The notes beneath the pieces are model-generated. The model did not search any database and was not told where the DNA came from. It was given only the letters and a program-made list of their open reading frames with translations. A DNA stretch of 41,024 nucleotides, taken from Anaerolineae bacterium. Its GTDB lineage: Bacteria; Chloroflexota; Anaerolineae; Aggregatilineales; Phototrophicaceae. How positions within the stretch are numbered: the stretch's first letter is position 1; each line of letters opens with the position of its first letter. The DNA lies in the NCBI GenBank assembly GCA_022842885.1, contig JALHOR010000043.1, forward strand, positions 1-41,024, in the 5' to 3' direction. The position numbers were made by a program, and so were the translations under genes. Shown piece after piece: positions 8,366-16,508 of this stretch.

Positions 8366-9049
8366 ATGTACCCGGATGACCGCGTGTTGGTGGGGGTGAT
8401 TAATCGCAAACGCGATTTACAGTTTCTGCTCGATGAAAACTGGTATCGTATCCCCCGTGATAAACTGCCACGCGGTGTTTATACCGAATATATCGCTTTT
8501 TTCCTGAGTGGGAGTGCTGCCAAAGGGCGCGATACGACGGGCGTTTATTATTGTGCAGAACGCAGCGGTGTTGAACTGCTTTATCGGCGTGATATTTTGC
8601 CGCATGAAAGCCAGCATGGTCGTGCCAACGATGTCTACTATAAAGTTGCCCTCAAAAATATTATGGCGCGTATCCCGCCCATTACCAACCCCACGCGGCG
8701 CAGCATCAGTTTTGTGCATACCACTTGGGATAGATTTATTCATGCCCGCCACATTTTGGATTTATACAGCACCTCCGATTATTATGTAGACCGGATTTAC
8801 CATGCCTTGCGCGATGCCCGTGTTCGTCCAGAACGCTATTGGTCAACGGAATATCGGGAAACGGGTTATGCGCCCCAAGTACGAATCTTGTGCGAAAATG
8901 GCACAGTGGTCGCTTCCACCCAAGCCGGGCAGGGCGTGGATGTGTATTTAGAAGCAGCAATTCCCGAAGATGAAATTTTGGCGAAAATTCGGGCGCAAAT
9001 TGCCAGCAAAGGCGGTCCTGTAACGATTAATATTCCGCATGAATTATAA
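8366..9049 (+). CDS. Unrecognised 227-residue protein
   Basis: This soluble-looking protein has no signal peptide or membrane helix. It starts MYPDDRVLVGVINRKRDLQ, followed by an YRIPRDKLPRGVYTEYIAFF stretch, and has a central RRSISFVHTTWDRF segment. The latter half mixes helices and strands with conserved-looking aromatic and Arg residues. I recall similar hypothetical proteins from Chloroflexota, but no characterised family. It sits 27 nt after the PLP enzyme and 23 nt before ssnA, so all three are probably co-transcribed. The RPR-like and DRF motifs could bind nucleic acid or phosphate, but I assign no function. Confidence 0.75.
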   Translation: MYPDDRVLVGVINRKRDLQFLLDENWYRIPRDKLPRGVYTEYIAFFLSGSAAKGRDTTGVYYCAERSGVELLYRRDILPHESQHGRANDVYYKVALKNIMARIPPITNPTRRSISFVHTTWDRFIHARHILDLYSTSDYYVDRIYHALRDARVRPERYWSTEYRETGYAPQVRILCENGTVVASTQAGQGVDVYLEAAIPEDEILAKIRAQIASKGGPVTINIPHEL

Positions 9050-9072
9050 TTTTCTACCAGAAAGCTCAAAAA

Positions 9073-10431
9073 ATGAGTTTATTGATTACCTACGCGACCC
9101 TTATCACAGGGGGCGAAAATCCCCAAATTTTAGATGACCATGCCCTGTATATCGAACATGGCGTGATTCAAGCGATAGATAAAACTTCTACGTTGCAAGC
9201 TCAATATCCGGATGCTGAAATTTTGGATGCGCGGGGGAAGTTGGTCATGCCGGGGAATATTTGCGCTCATACCCATTTTTATGGGGCATATGCACGAGGC
9301 ATGGCAATTCCCGGTGCGCCGCCAGAAAATTTCCCGCAGATTTTGCAACGCTTATGGTGGTGCTTGGATAAGGCACTCGACAAAGACAGTGTGCGAATGA
9401 GCGCGTTGGTTTGCCTGATTGATGCGATTAAACATGGCACGACGACGCTGATAGACCATCATGCCAGCCCGAATTTTATTGAGGGTAGTTTGGGTGTCAT
9501 TGCCGATGTTGTCGAAAAATCCGGTTTGCGGGCTGGCTTGTGTTACGAAGTGACTGACCGCGATGGCATGGATAAGATGCACGCGGGCATTGCCGAAAAT
9601 GTGCGTTTTATGCAGCAAACCAAGTCCCATTCGCGTATTGCTGGCACATTTGGCTTGCACGCCAGTTTAACGCTGAATGATGACGCGCTGCGTGCCTGTG
9701 CTGATGCCTTGCCCACAGGCGCAGGCTTTCATGTGCATGTTGCCGAACATGAAGCTGACGAAGACGATAGTTTGCGGCGCAGTGGCAAGCGTGTTGTGCA
9801 GCGGCTTGATGAATATGGCATTTGGAATGATAAAACTATTGCCGCCCATTGTGTTCATGTAGATGCTGCCGAAAGAGCGATTTTGCACGAAAAAGGCGTG
9901 TGGGTGACGCATCAGCCACGCTCTAACATGAACAATGCTGTGGGTGCTGCCGATATTGATGGCATGTTGCAGCAGGGAATCAAGCTGTGTTTGGGGAATG
10001 ATGGCTTTAGCAACAACATGTGGGCAGAATGGAAAGATGCTTATCTGCTGCACAAAGTCGCGCATCGTGACCCGCGCCGGGCAAATGGGGCAGATATTGC
10101 TAAGATGGCGCTGGTGCATAATGCTCAATTGGCGCAACAATTTTTTCCGGGGCAGCAGATTGGCGAACTGAAAATCGGCGCACAAGCAGATTTAATTTTT
10201 GTGGACTACAAACCATTTACGCCTTTAACTGCTGGTAATTTGCCTTGGCATATTATTTTTGGGTTTGAGGCTTCGATGGTAACGACAACGATTGTGCAGG
10301 GCAATGTTCTCATGCGTGACCGCCAATTATTGACGTTGGATGAAACTGCAATTATCGCAGAAGCATTATCTCTCGCGCCGAAGGTCTGGGAAGGCTATAG
10401 GCGCTATGCACAGGATATTATACAATCCTGA
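9073..10431 (+). CDS. ssnA: SsnA-type aminohydrolase (purine-related amidohydrolase)
   Basis: This 452-residue metal-dependent hydrolase of the amidohydrolase superfamily most resembles E. coli SsnA, which lies in a purine-degradation cluster. The metal motif is AHTHFYGA (H67, H69). Other family features are LWWCLDKALD, GTTTLIDHHASP (the SsnA-type DHHASP), HVHVAEHE, IAAHCVH, the RSNMNNAVG loop typical of SsnA, and LGNDGFSNNM. The C-terminal half keeps GELKIGAQADLIFVDY and closes the composite beta domain. The probable substrate is a purine or a ring-opened purine derivative, but SsnA's reaction is not fixed by sequence. The Shine-Dalgarno sequence is weak (AGAAAG). Confidence 0.85.
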   Translation: MSLLITYATLITGGENPQILDDHALYIEHGVIQAIDKTSTLQAQYPDAEILDARGKLVMPGNICAHTHFYGAYARGMAIPGAPPENFPQILQRLWWCLDKALDKDSVRMSALVCLIDAIKHGTTTLIDHHASPNFIEGSLGVIADVVEKSGLRAGLCYEVTDRDGMDKMHAGIAENVRFMQQTKSHSRIAGTFGLHASLTLNDDALRACADALPTGAGFHVHVAEHEADEDDSLRRSGKRVVQRLDEYGIWNDKTIAAHCVHVDAAERAILHEKGVWVTHQPRSNMNNAVGAADIDGMLQQGIKLCLGNDGFSNNMWAEWKDAYLLHKVAHRDPRRANGADIAKMALVHNAQLAQQFFPGQQIGELKIGAQADLIFVDYKPFTPLTAGNLPWHIIFGFEASMVTTTIVQGNVLMRDRQLLTLDETAIIAEALSLAPKVWEGYRRYAQDIIQS

Positions 10432-10440
10432 TGCATCGTA

Positions 10441-11160
10441 ATGAGCAACAGTGATACGGACAAGGATTTTATTTTGACAGAACATCATGGCGAGTCCCTC
10501 ATTAAATCCGTAGCGGTATTGGGTGGGACAGGCAAAGAAGGCTCGGCGCTGGCAAAACGATGGGCGCTGCATGGATATAAAGTCATTATCGGCTCACGCG
10601 AACAGGCAAAAGCCGAAACTGCTGTCGTCGAAATGAATGCCGAACTTGGCGGCGATTATCTAGTGGGTATGGCAAATGAAGACGCTGTTCAAGCGGCGGG
10701 CATCATTGTCCTGAGTGTGCCATATAGCGCCCATAAATCCACGTTAGAAACTGTGAAACCGCATTTAGCGGGTAAACTGCTGATTGATTTAACAGTGCCA
10801 CTCCAACCCCCTGCGGTGCGGACTGTTTATATCCCGGAGGGCAAATCGGCGTGTTTAGAAGCACAAGCACTTTTAGGCAGCGATGTTAAGGTCGTTGCGG
10901 CTTTCCAGAATGTGAGCGCCGAAAAACTCAAAGATTTAAACCTGACCGTAGATTGTGATGTCTTGGTTTGCGGGGATGATGCTGAAGCGAAAGAAGATAC
11001 AATCGCGTTGGTGAAAGCGGCAGGTATGCGCGGGATTGATGCTGGTCCCTTGGCAAATGCGGTGGCTGCTGAGGCTTTAACGCCCGTCTTGCTCTACATC
11101 AACAAAAAATACGCGGTTAAAGGCGCTGGTATTCGGATTACTGGGGTTGAAAACCCGTGA
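10441..11160 (+). CDS. npdG: NADPH-dependent F420 reductase
   Basis: This enzyme (F420H2:NADP oxidoreductase) moves hydride between NADP(H) and coenzyme F420. The protein has 239 residues. The Rossmann motif VAVLGGTGKEG is at about 24-34, followed by WALHGYKVIIGSRE, which sets NADP preference. SVPYSAH, a LIDLTVPLQPP segment, AAFQNVSAE and the C-terminal RGIDAGPLANA are family-typical. The ATG at 10441 has no Shine-Dalgarno sequence. An in-frame TTG at 10474, five bases after AAGGA, would give a shorter and more usual N terminus, so the start is uncertain. It heads the F420 block and overlaps cofE by one base (TGATG). Confidence 0.9.
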   Translation: MSNSDTDKDFILTEHHGESLIKSVAVLGGTGKEGSALAKRWALHGYKVIIGSREQAKAETAVVEMNAELGGDYLVGMANEDAVQAAGIIVLSVPYSAHKSTLETVKPHLAGKLLIDLTVPLQPPAVRTVYIPEGKSACLEAQALLGSDVKVVAAFQNVSAEKLKDLNLTVDCDVLVCGDDAEAKEDTIALVKAAGMRGIDAGPLANAVAAEALTPVLLYINKKYAVKGAGIRITGVENP

Positions 11161-11927
11161 TGTTAGGATTGCCATCCTTTACGGCTGTTGCGCTGCCGGG
11201 TATCCCACTCATTAAGCCCGGCGATAATCTGGCACAATTGATTTTGGCGGCGGTGGAACGCGCTGCGATGATATTGCAAACCAGAGATGTGTTGGTTATT
11301 TCATCCAAGATTGTGTCTAAATCAGAGGGTCGTTTTGTGCGTTTGGCAGATGTTGCACCGGGGGAAACCGCGCAGCAGTTGGCAACAGAAACGCATAAAG
11401 ACCCGCGCTTGGTGGAATTGGCATTGCAAGAGAGTCGTGGTATCTCGCGCAAAACAAAAGGTGTGTTAGTGGTGGAGCATCGCCTTGGTTTTGTTTCGGC
11501 AATGGCAGGCATTGACCAATCCAATGTGGATGAAACGCATGAAAACGCTCTGCTGCTCCCTATTGACCCAGATGCTTCGGCGCGGCACATTCGGTCAGAA
11601 TTGCAAGAAAAAACCGGAGTTGCTGCGGCGATTGTCATCAGTGATACGCATGGTAGACCGTTTCGGATGGGCAATGTGGGTGTAGCGATTGGGGTTGCTG
11701 GAATGCAAGCCGTGACTGATTTACGCGGCACCCCCGATTTATTTGGGCGCAAGCTAGAAATTACAACTCAAGGCTATGCTGATATGGTAGCATCAGCGGC
11801 GCATTTGCTCTGTGGCGAAGCGGGTGAAGGTCGCCCCGTGATTTTGCTGCGCGGACTCGAACTGCCGGAAGGCGATGGTCACGCTACTGACATCAATCGT
11901 CCGGCACACATGGATTTATATCGGTAA
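11160..11927 (+). CDS. cofE: Coenzyme F420-0:L-glutamate ligase
   Basis: CofE adds L-glutamate residues to F420-0 using GTP. The 255-residue protein is the length of archaeal and free-standing CofE, not of the mycobacterial FbiB fusion. Family segments are GIPLIKPGDNL, the VISSKIVSKSEGR metal/GTP site (about 46-58), KGVLVVEHRLGFVSAMAGID, ISDTHGRPFRMGNVGVAIG (about 160-178) and VTDLRGTPDLFGR. The ATG at 11160 overlaps the npdG stop (TGATG). A GTG three bases upstream is possible. The C-terminal reductase domain of FbiB is supplied by the next gene. Confidence 0.93.
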   Translation: MLGLPSFTAVALPGIPLIKPGDNLAQLILAAVERAAMILQTRDVLVISSKIVSKSEGRFVRLADVAPGETAQQLATETHKDPRLVELALQESRGISRKTKGVLVVEHRLGFVSAMAGIDQSNVDETHENALLLPIDPDASARHIRSELQEKTGVAAAIVISDTHGRPFRMGNVGVAIGVAGMQAVTDLRGTPDLFGRKLEITTQGYADMVASAAHLLCGEAGEGRPVILLRGLELPEGDGHATDINRPAHMDLYR

Positions 11928-11934
11928 TGCGAGC

Positions 11935-12546
11935 ATGAGCATTCATGGACATTCATTGCTGGATACACTCAAACAGCGGCGGTCTATCCGGCGCTATTTG
12001 CCCGATGCTGTGCCACAGTCTATCCTAGAGGCGATTTTATCAGCCGGTTTATACGCGCCTTCGGCTCATAATCGCCAGCCTTGGCGCTTTGCCGTGCTGC
12101 AAAAAACAGACATGAAAGACCAATTAGCGCGGGCAATGGGCGCACGCTTGCAAACCGACTTAATTGCCGATTGTGTTCCGGCAGAGATTATCGAAAAAGA
12201 AGTAGCGCGGTCTTATGAGCGCCTGACGCTTGCCCCGGTGATAATCGTGATTTGCCTCACGCTGGTGGATATGGATGTTTACCCGGATGTGCGGCGTAAT
12301 CAACCCGAATATTTGATGGCGGTGCAGAGTGCCGCGATGGCGGGGCAAAATATCTTATTGGCGGCGCATGGTTTGGGTTTGGGTGCATGTTGGATGTGTG
12401 CGCCGTTGTTCTGCCCGGATGTAGTGCAATCGGCTTTATCTTTGCCGGAGGATTGGCAACCGCAAGGCATTATCACGCTGGGGTATCCGGCACAAACGCG
12501 AGAAAAAAGCCGTGAACCGCTGGAAACGAGGGTGCTGTGGCGGTAA
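11935..12546 (+). CDS. Nitroreductase-family flavoprotein, likely dehydro-F420-0 reductase
   Basis: This 203-residue FMN-dependent nitroreductase-fold protein contains RRSIRRYLPDAVP, then APSAHNRQPWRF (FMN phosphate binding), a LAAHGLGLGACWM segment and ITLGYPA near the end. It sits between cofE and cofD. In mycobacterial FbiB this domain is fused to CofE and reduces the dehydro-F420-0 intermediate made from phosphoenolpyruvate, and free-standing homologues are known. I infer the same role here from position and fold. The open frame extends upstream into cofE, but the ATG at 11935, eight bases after the cofE stop, gives the family-typical N terminus. It overlaps the cofD start by 10 nt. Confidence 0.85.
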   Translation: MSIHGHSLLDTLKQRRSIRRYLPDAVPQSILEAILSAGLYAPSAHNRQPWRFAVLQKTDMKDQLARAMGARLQTDLIADCVPAEIIEKEVARSYERLTLAPVIIVICLTLVDMDVYPDVRRNQPEYLMAVQSAAMAGQNILLAAHGLGLGACWMCAPLFCPDVVQSALSLPEDWQPQGIITLGYPAQTREKSREPLETRVLWR

Positions 12547-13481
12547 ATCAAAATATTGTGCTAATGGTAGGGGGTGTGGGCGGCGCAAAACTGGCATATG
12601 GCTTGGCGCAGCTTGTCCCACCGGAACGCTTGACCATCATTGTCAACACTGCCGATGATTTTTGGCATTATGGGCTAAAAATTTGCCCGGATATTGATAC
12701 GCTGCTCTATACCTTATCGGGGCGAGTAGACCCGATTAATGGGTGGGGCATCACGGGCGATAGCGTTACAACGCTGGAGACGCTCAAAAATTTGGGCGAA
12801 GACACTTGGTTTCGGTTGGGTGATAAAGATATTGCGACCCACTTGTTGCGAACCCATTGGCTGCGGCACGGGCAAACGCTCACACAAGTGGTTGCACAGT
12901 TGGCGCAACGCATGGGTATTGGTGCTACTGTTTTACCCATGACGGATGATTCAGTAGCAACCATCGTGGAAACGGCAGAACATGGCGAATTGGAATTCCA
13001 AGAATATTTTGTGCGACATCGTTGGCAACCCAAGATAACTGGCTTGCGTTATGATGGCAGCGATTCAGCCCAGCCTACATCGGATGTTGTGCAGGCGTTA
13101 CGAAAAGCCGATATTCTGTTATTGGGTCCCTCTAACCCTTGGCTTTCGCTGATGCCCATTCTGGCGCTTGCCGGAATGCGCGAACTCATCCAATCGCTGG
13201 TAATTCCGCGAGTGGCATTAACGCCGATTGTGCAGGGGCAAGCCATTAAGGGACCAGCAGCGAAAATCATGCAGGAATTGGGGTATGACGTGTCGGCGGC
13301 GGCAGTGGCAGAATTTTATGGTGATTTGATAACCGGTTTTGTCTATGATACCCGTGACAATCCGCTAAATCTTAAGAATGTGCAATCCATAGGCTTTGAT
13401 ACAATTATGAAAGCGAATTCTGATAAAGTGAGTTTGGCACAGCAGATTCTGGATTGGATAGCGGGAGGGGGCGTGGTATGA
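12537..13481 (+). CDS. cofD: 2-phospho-L-lactate (or PEP) transferase CofD/FbiA
   Basis: CofD joins the phosphoenolpyruvyl- or phospholactyl-guanosine made by CofC to the deazaflavin FO, giving (dehydro-)F420-0. The 314-residue protein has the N-terminal loop MVGGVGGAKLAYGL (about 10-23), the family hallmark NTADDFWHYGLKICPDIDT (about 37-55), GWGITGDS, FRLGDKDIATH, a LGPSNPWLSL segment and TPIVQGQAIKGPAAKIM. The start is GTG at 12537, inside the nitroreductase gene. The end overlaps cofC as ATGA. Co-occurrence with a nitroreductase favours the dehydro route through PEP. Confidence 0.94.
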   Translation: MAVNQNIVLMVGGVGGAKLAYGLAQLVPPERLTIIVNTADDFWHYGLKICPDIDTLLYTLSGRVDPINGWGITGDSVTTLETLKNLGEDTWFRLGDKDIATHLLRTHWLRHGQTLTQVVAQLAQRMGIGATVLPMTDDSVATIVETAEHGELEFQEYFVRHRWQPKITGLRYDGSDSAQPTSDVVQALRKADILLLGPSNPWLSLMPILALAGMRELIQSLVIPRVALTPIVQGQAIKGPAAKIMQELGYDVSAAAVAEFYGDLITGFVYDTRDNPLNLKNVQSIGFDTIMKANSDKVSLAQQILDWIAGGGVV

Positions 13482-14125
13482 GTATTTGGGCAGTGATTCC
13501 TGTCAAACCCTTAAATCGGGCGAAAAGCCGATTGGCGCATGTGTTATCACCTGAACAACGCTTTGAATTTGCCCGCATGATGTTATTGCAAGTGCTGAGT
13601 GTGACGATTAATTCACCCCGTATCACGGGTGTTGTGGTTATTAGCCGTGATACGCGGGCGATTGGCATTGCCCGCGAGATGGGCGCGAAAACGATTCAAG
13701 AGAGTAGTTATTCGGATTTAAATCCGGCATTGGAACGCGCCACCAGTGTCTTGCAAGCATGGCGTGCCGGGGCAATTTTGATTATTCCGGCAGATTTGCC
13801 GTTTATCAATCATGTGGATATTGATGGTATTGTGGATGCCAGCGAAGAAGGCACCTGCGTCGTCTTATCCACTGACCGTCATGCCGATGGCACCAATGTG
13901 ATGTTCGTGCGCCCACCGGGACTCATTGAATATGCCTATGGCGTGGGCAGTTTCCGGCGGCATATTGAAGCGGCAGATAACTTGGGGGTATTGGTCACAA
14001 CCTACGAATCCGAGCGTGTCATGCTGGATATTGATGAGCCGCACGATTTGGAAGAATACAATCGTTTGGTTGCTAGCGGCGCTTATGAGCATCTCAAAGT
14101 ATTCTTGCCGGATATGATTACCTGA
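13478..14125 (+). CDS. cofC: Phospholactate/PEP guanylyltransferase CofC/FbiD
   Basis: CofC activates 2-phospholactate or phosphoenolpyruvate with GTP for F420 synthesis. The 215-residue nucleotidyltransferase-fold protein begins MSIWAVIPVKPLNRAKSRLA (the PVKPLxxAKSRL motif), then has VVVISRDTRA, a LNPALERA segment and the metal-binding IPADLPFI, ending with MLDIDEPHDLEEY. The start at 13478 overlaps the cofD stop (ATGA) behind a GGGAGGGGG Shine-Dalgarno sequence. An in-frame ATG at 13454 would add eight poor residues and was not used. Three-carbon substrate preference cannot be told by eye. Confidence 0.92.
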   Translation: MSIWAVIPVKPLNRAKSRLAHVLSPEQRFEFARMMLLQVLSVTINSPRITGVVVISRDTRAIGIAREMGAKTIQESSYSDLNPALERATSVLQAWRAGAILIIPADLPFINHVDIDGIVDASEEGTCVVLSTDRHADGTNVMFVRPPGLIEYAYGVGSFRRHIEAADNLGVLVTTYESERVMLDIDEPHDLEEYNRLVASGAYEHLKVFLPDMIT

Positions 14126-14151
14126 TTTTTTGATAGAAAGGATTTTATTTT

Positions 14152-15159
14152 ATGGCAGACCGGGTGGCGCTTTATTTGCAGGATGCTCATTCGTTACCGG
14201 ATGCAATTCAATATGTGAAACATGCCGAAGCGCGTGGTTTTGAAGCCGTTTGGCAAGCCGAAAGCCGTTTGGTGCGTGATGCCATTGTGCCGATGGCAGC
14301 GTTTGCCGCGACGACATCCCGTATCAAAATTGGTTCTGGCGTGATTAACAATTGGACACGCAATGCGGCAGTGATTGCGGCAACTTTTTTGACATTGGAC
14401 GATTTGGCGCAAGACCGGATTATTTGCGGGATTGGCGCTTGGTGGGATCCATTAGCCGCGAAAGTCGGCATCAAACGTGATAAACCGCTGCTGGCAATGC
14501 GTGAAGTGGTGGAAGTCACACGCCGTTTGCTGAACCGGGAACGGGTGACGTTTCATGGTGAGTTTGTGCATTTGGATGATGTTGAACTGGATGTGGTGCA
14601 TGGGCGCAAAGAACCGCGCAATGTGCCGATTTATATTGGGGCAACGGGTCCTAAGATGATGGCGCTCACGGGCGAAATCGCTGATGGTGTTGTGTTGAAT
14701 TATCTGGTCTCGCCCAAATATAACGAGATGGCGTTGGAACAGCTAGAAATCGGCGCGAAACTTTCTGGGCGCAGCGTGCTGGATATTGACCGTCCGCAGC
14801 TTGTGGTGTGTTCGGTGGATAGTGACCGCAAAAAAGCACTGGATGGGGCGCGGAAACTGGTTACGCAATATTTGGGGCAGCAGCCGCATATCATGAAAGC
14901 CAGCGGTGTCAGCCAAGATTTGCTGGATGAAATCGGGCAAGTGCTGACGTGGCCCGCCACCGAAGAACAAATCGAAGAAGCGATGAAATTAGTGCCGGAT
15001 GATGTCGTGCAAATGATTACTGCTTCTGGCACGCCCGAAGAAGTGAAGGCAAAAGTGCGCGAATATGTGGCATCTGGCGCAACTTGCCCGATTTTATATC
15101 CATTGGGCGACGATGTGCGGCTGATGATTGACACTTTCGCAGGCGGGTATTCGCGCTGA
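14152..15159 (+). CDS. LLM-class F420-dependent oxidoreductase, Mer-like
   Basis: This 335-residue TIM-barrel protein belongs to the luciferase-like monooxygenase superfamily, F420-binding branch. Features are [15 protein letters not shown], a [15 protein letters not shown] segment (Mer-type beta bulge region), the [10 protein letters not shown] stretch, and [20 protein letters not shown]. It looks like methylenetetrahydromethanopterin-reductase-like proteins, but this group also contains oxidoreductases for many other substrates. It follows cofC by 26 nt with AAAGGA nine bases before the ATG, so it is probably the first user of the F420 made by the cluster. The substrate is unknown. Confidence 0.88.
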   Translation: MADRVALYLQDAHSLPDAIQYVKHAEARGFEAVWQAESRLVRDAIVPMAAFAATTSRIKIGSGVINNWTRNAAVIAATFLTLDDLAQDRIICGIGAWWDPLAAKVGIKRDKPLLAMREVVEVTRRLLNRERVTFHGEFVHLDDVELDVVHGRKEPRNVPIYIGATGPKMMALTGEIADGVVLNYLVSPKYNEMALEQLEIGAKLSGRSVLDIDRPQLVVCSVDSDRKKALDGARKLVTQYLGQQPHIMKASGVSQDLLDEIGQVLTWPATEEQIEEAMKLVPDDVVQMITASGTPEEVKAKVREYVASGATCPILYPLGDDVRLMIDTFAGGYSR

Positions 15160-15179
15160 TTTGAGGGGAGGGTGGACAT

Positions 15180-16508
15180 CTGGAAATTACAGAATTTGAG
15201 CGCGTTTTGAGTCGCGGATTAGGTAGGGCAATATTGCATTTGCAGAGGCATGATGCTGCGCCTTACCGTGATGCGATTTTGCGCTGTTGTTTGAAAAATA
15301 CCGGTAGTGGCATGTATGTGGAAGGATTTCGCGCAGTATATTTATTTGAGGTCATCGAATTAGCGAAGGATGCTGATTTTTATCGGCGTGCTATCCTAGA
15401 TGCTCTGGAAATAATCCCTGCGTCAGCCGCCCATGATGCAGAACATCTGATGGCGCTGGCAATGCAGTTTGTGCTGCACAAGCAGGATACCCAAGCTCTG
15501 GAATTGATGTATAAAACCTATCGCCGTTGTTTAGAAGATGGGCATGAAGTGGGTGTCCATTCACTGATGGATGCTGATGGCATTAATGCGTTTCTCTTTT
15601 TGCTAGACCCCTTCAAAACAGGTAAATTTTCACCCAAAAAAGATCCCTCCCACTCTGCTTACCTTCTGTATTGGCTTGAGGACGAATTTGGACAAGAACA
15701 AACACGAGAAAAATTATATCGTGCTGCTTACTTGAATCCGGTGCTGCATAATCTTCTGGATACTGTATATGCTTGGCGACAACAGCGAATTGAAAATAAA
15801 AAAGCTGAAAGAGCCGCAATAGCGAAATTCTCTTATGCAGAAGTGAAAGCATCACTGGATAATACACGTTTTCATTTTACGGAGTGGGTAAGAGATGCAA
15901 GTGATGACGATATAAAACAAGCCGCGCATGATTTTATGTTGGACGAAAACCCACAGCATTTGCGAAATTATCTTAGCATGTTTAGAGTGAGGCAATTTCC
16001 TCTTGATGATTATACAAAATTATTTAAGTTGGCAGGACTGGATGACGCACAAAAATCGAATTCAAAGATGCTTTCACGTCATGCTATCAGTGTTCTTGAG
16101 AATATCCATCATCCCGCAGTGCGTCAATTTGCCTTAGATAGCATTGCCAAAGGGATTGACTCGGTTGCAATGGTGGGCATTCTCCAGAGTAATTTTGAAG
16201 CAGGGGATTGGAAATTGATTGATACTCTGGCTCATAAATTTTTAACAGGTAGTGAGGACATGCATCTGCTGGGAATGAGTGTTCGAGATATTTTTGAGCA
16301 TCACCCATCCACTGACGCAGTGCCGATTTTACTTCATCTATATGAACATGTCCCCTGTTCCCATTGCCGCGAAGATTTTGTGCGTTATCTGGTTTCTTTA
16401 GATGCCATGCCAAAATGGATGGCTGAGGAGTGCCTCTACGATTCGAACTTTGATTTACGCGAATATGCCCGGCGTGGTTTCCGGGATGCTGATGAACCCT
16501 CCAACTGA
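15180..16508 (+). CDS. Helical-repeat protein of unknown function, probable CTG start
   Basis: The protein has 442 residues from CTG (15180). It is helix-rich and ends in HEAT/ARM-like repeats (about 290-440: a HHPAVRQFALDSIAKGI unit, then DAVPILLHLYEH and DLREYARRGFRDAD). It has no membrane segment or catalytic motif. In this frame a strong Shine-Dalgarno GGGGAGGG (15165-15172) stands about eight bases before CTG, giving the N terminus LEITEFERVLSRGLGRAI. The only usual alternative is TTG at 15207, which has no Shine-Dalgarno sequence. The 3' end overlaps the next gene's start. The repeats suggest a scaffold, or a lyase of the bilin-lyase/HEAT type, but nothing identifies a partner. Confidence 0.7.
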   Translation: MEITEFERVLSRGLGRAILHLQRHDAAPYRDAILRCCLKNTGSGMYVEGFRAVYLFEVIELAKDADFYRRAILDALEIIPASAAHDAEHLMALAMQFVLHKQDTQALELMYKTYRRCLEDGHEVGVHSLMDADGINAFLFLLDPFKTGKFSPKKDPSHSAYLLYWLEDEFGQEQTREKLYRAAYLNPVLHNLLDTVYAWRQQRIENKKAERAAIAKFSYAEVKASLDNTRFHFTEWVRDASDDDIKQAAHDFMLDENPQHLRNYLSMFRVRQFPLDDYTKLFKLAGLDDAQKSNSKMLSRHAISVLENIHHPAVRQFALDSIAKGIDSVAMVGILQSNFEAGDWKLIDTLAHKFLTGSEDMHLLGMSVRDIFEHHPSTDAVPILLHLYEHVPCSHCREDFVRYLVSLDAMPKWMAEECLYDSNFDLREYARRGFRDADEPSN

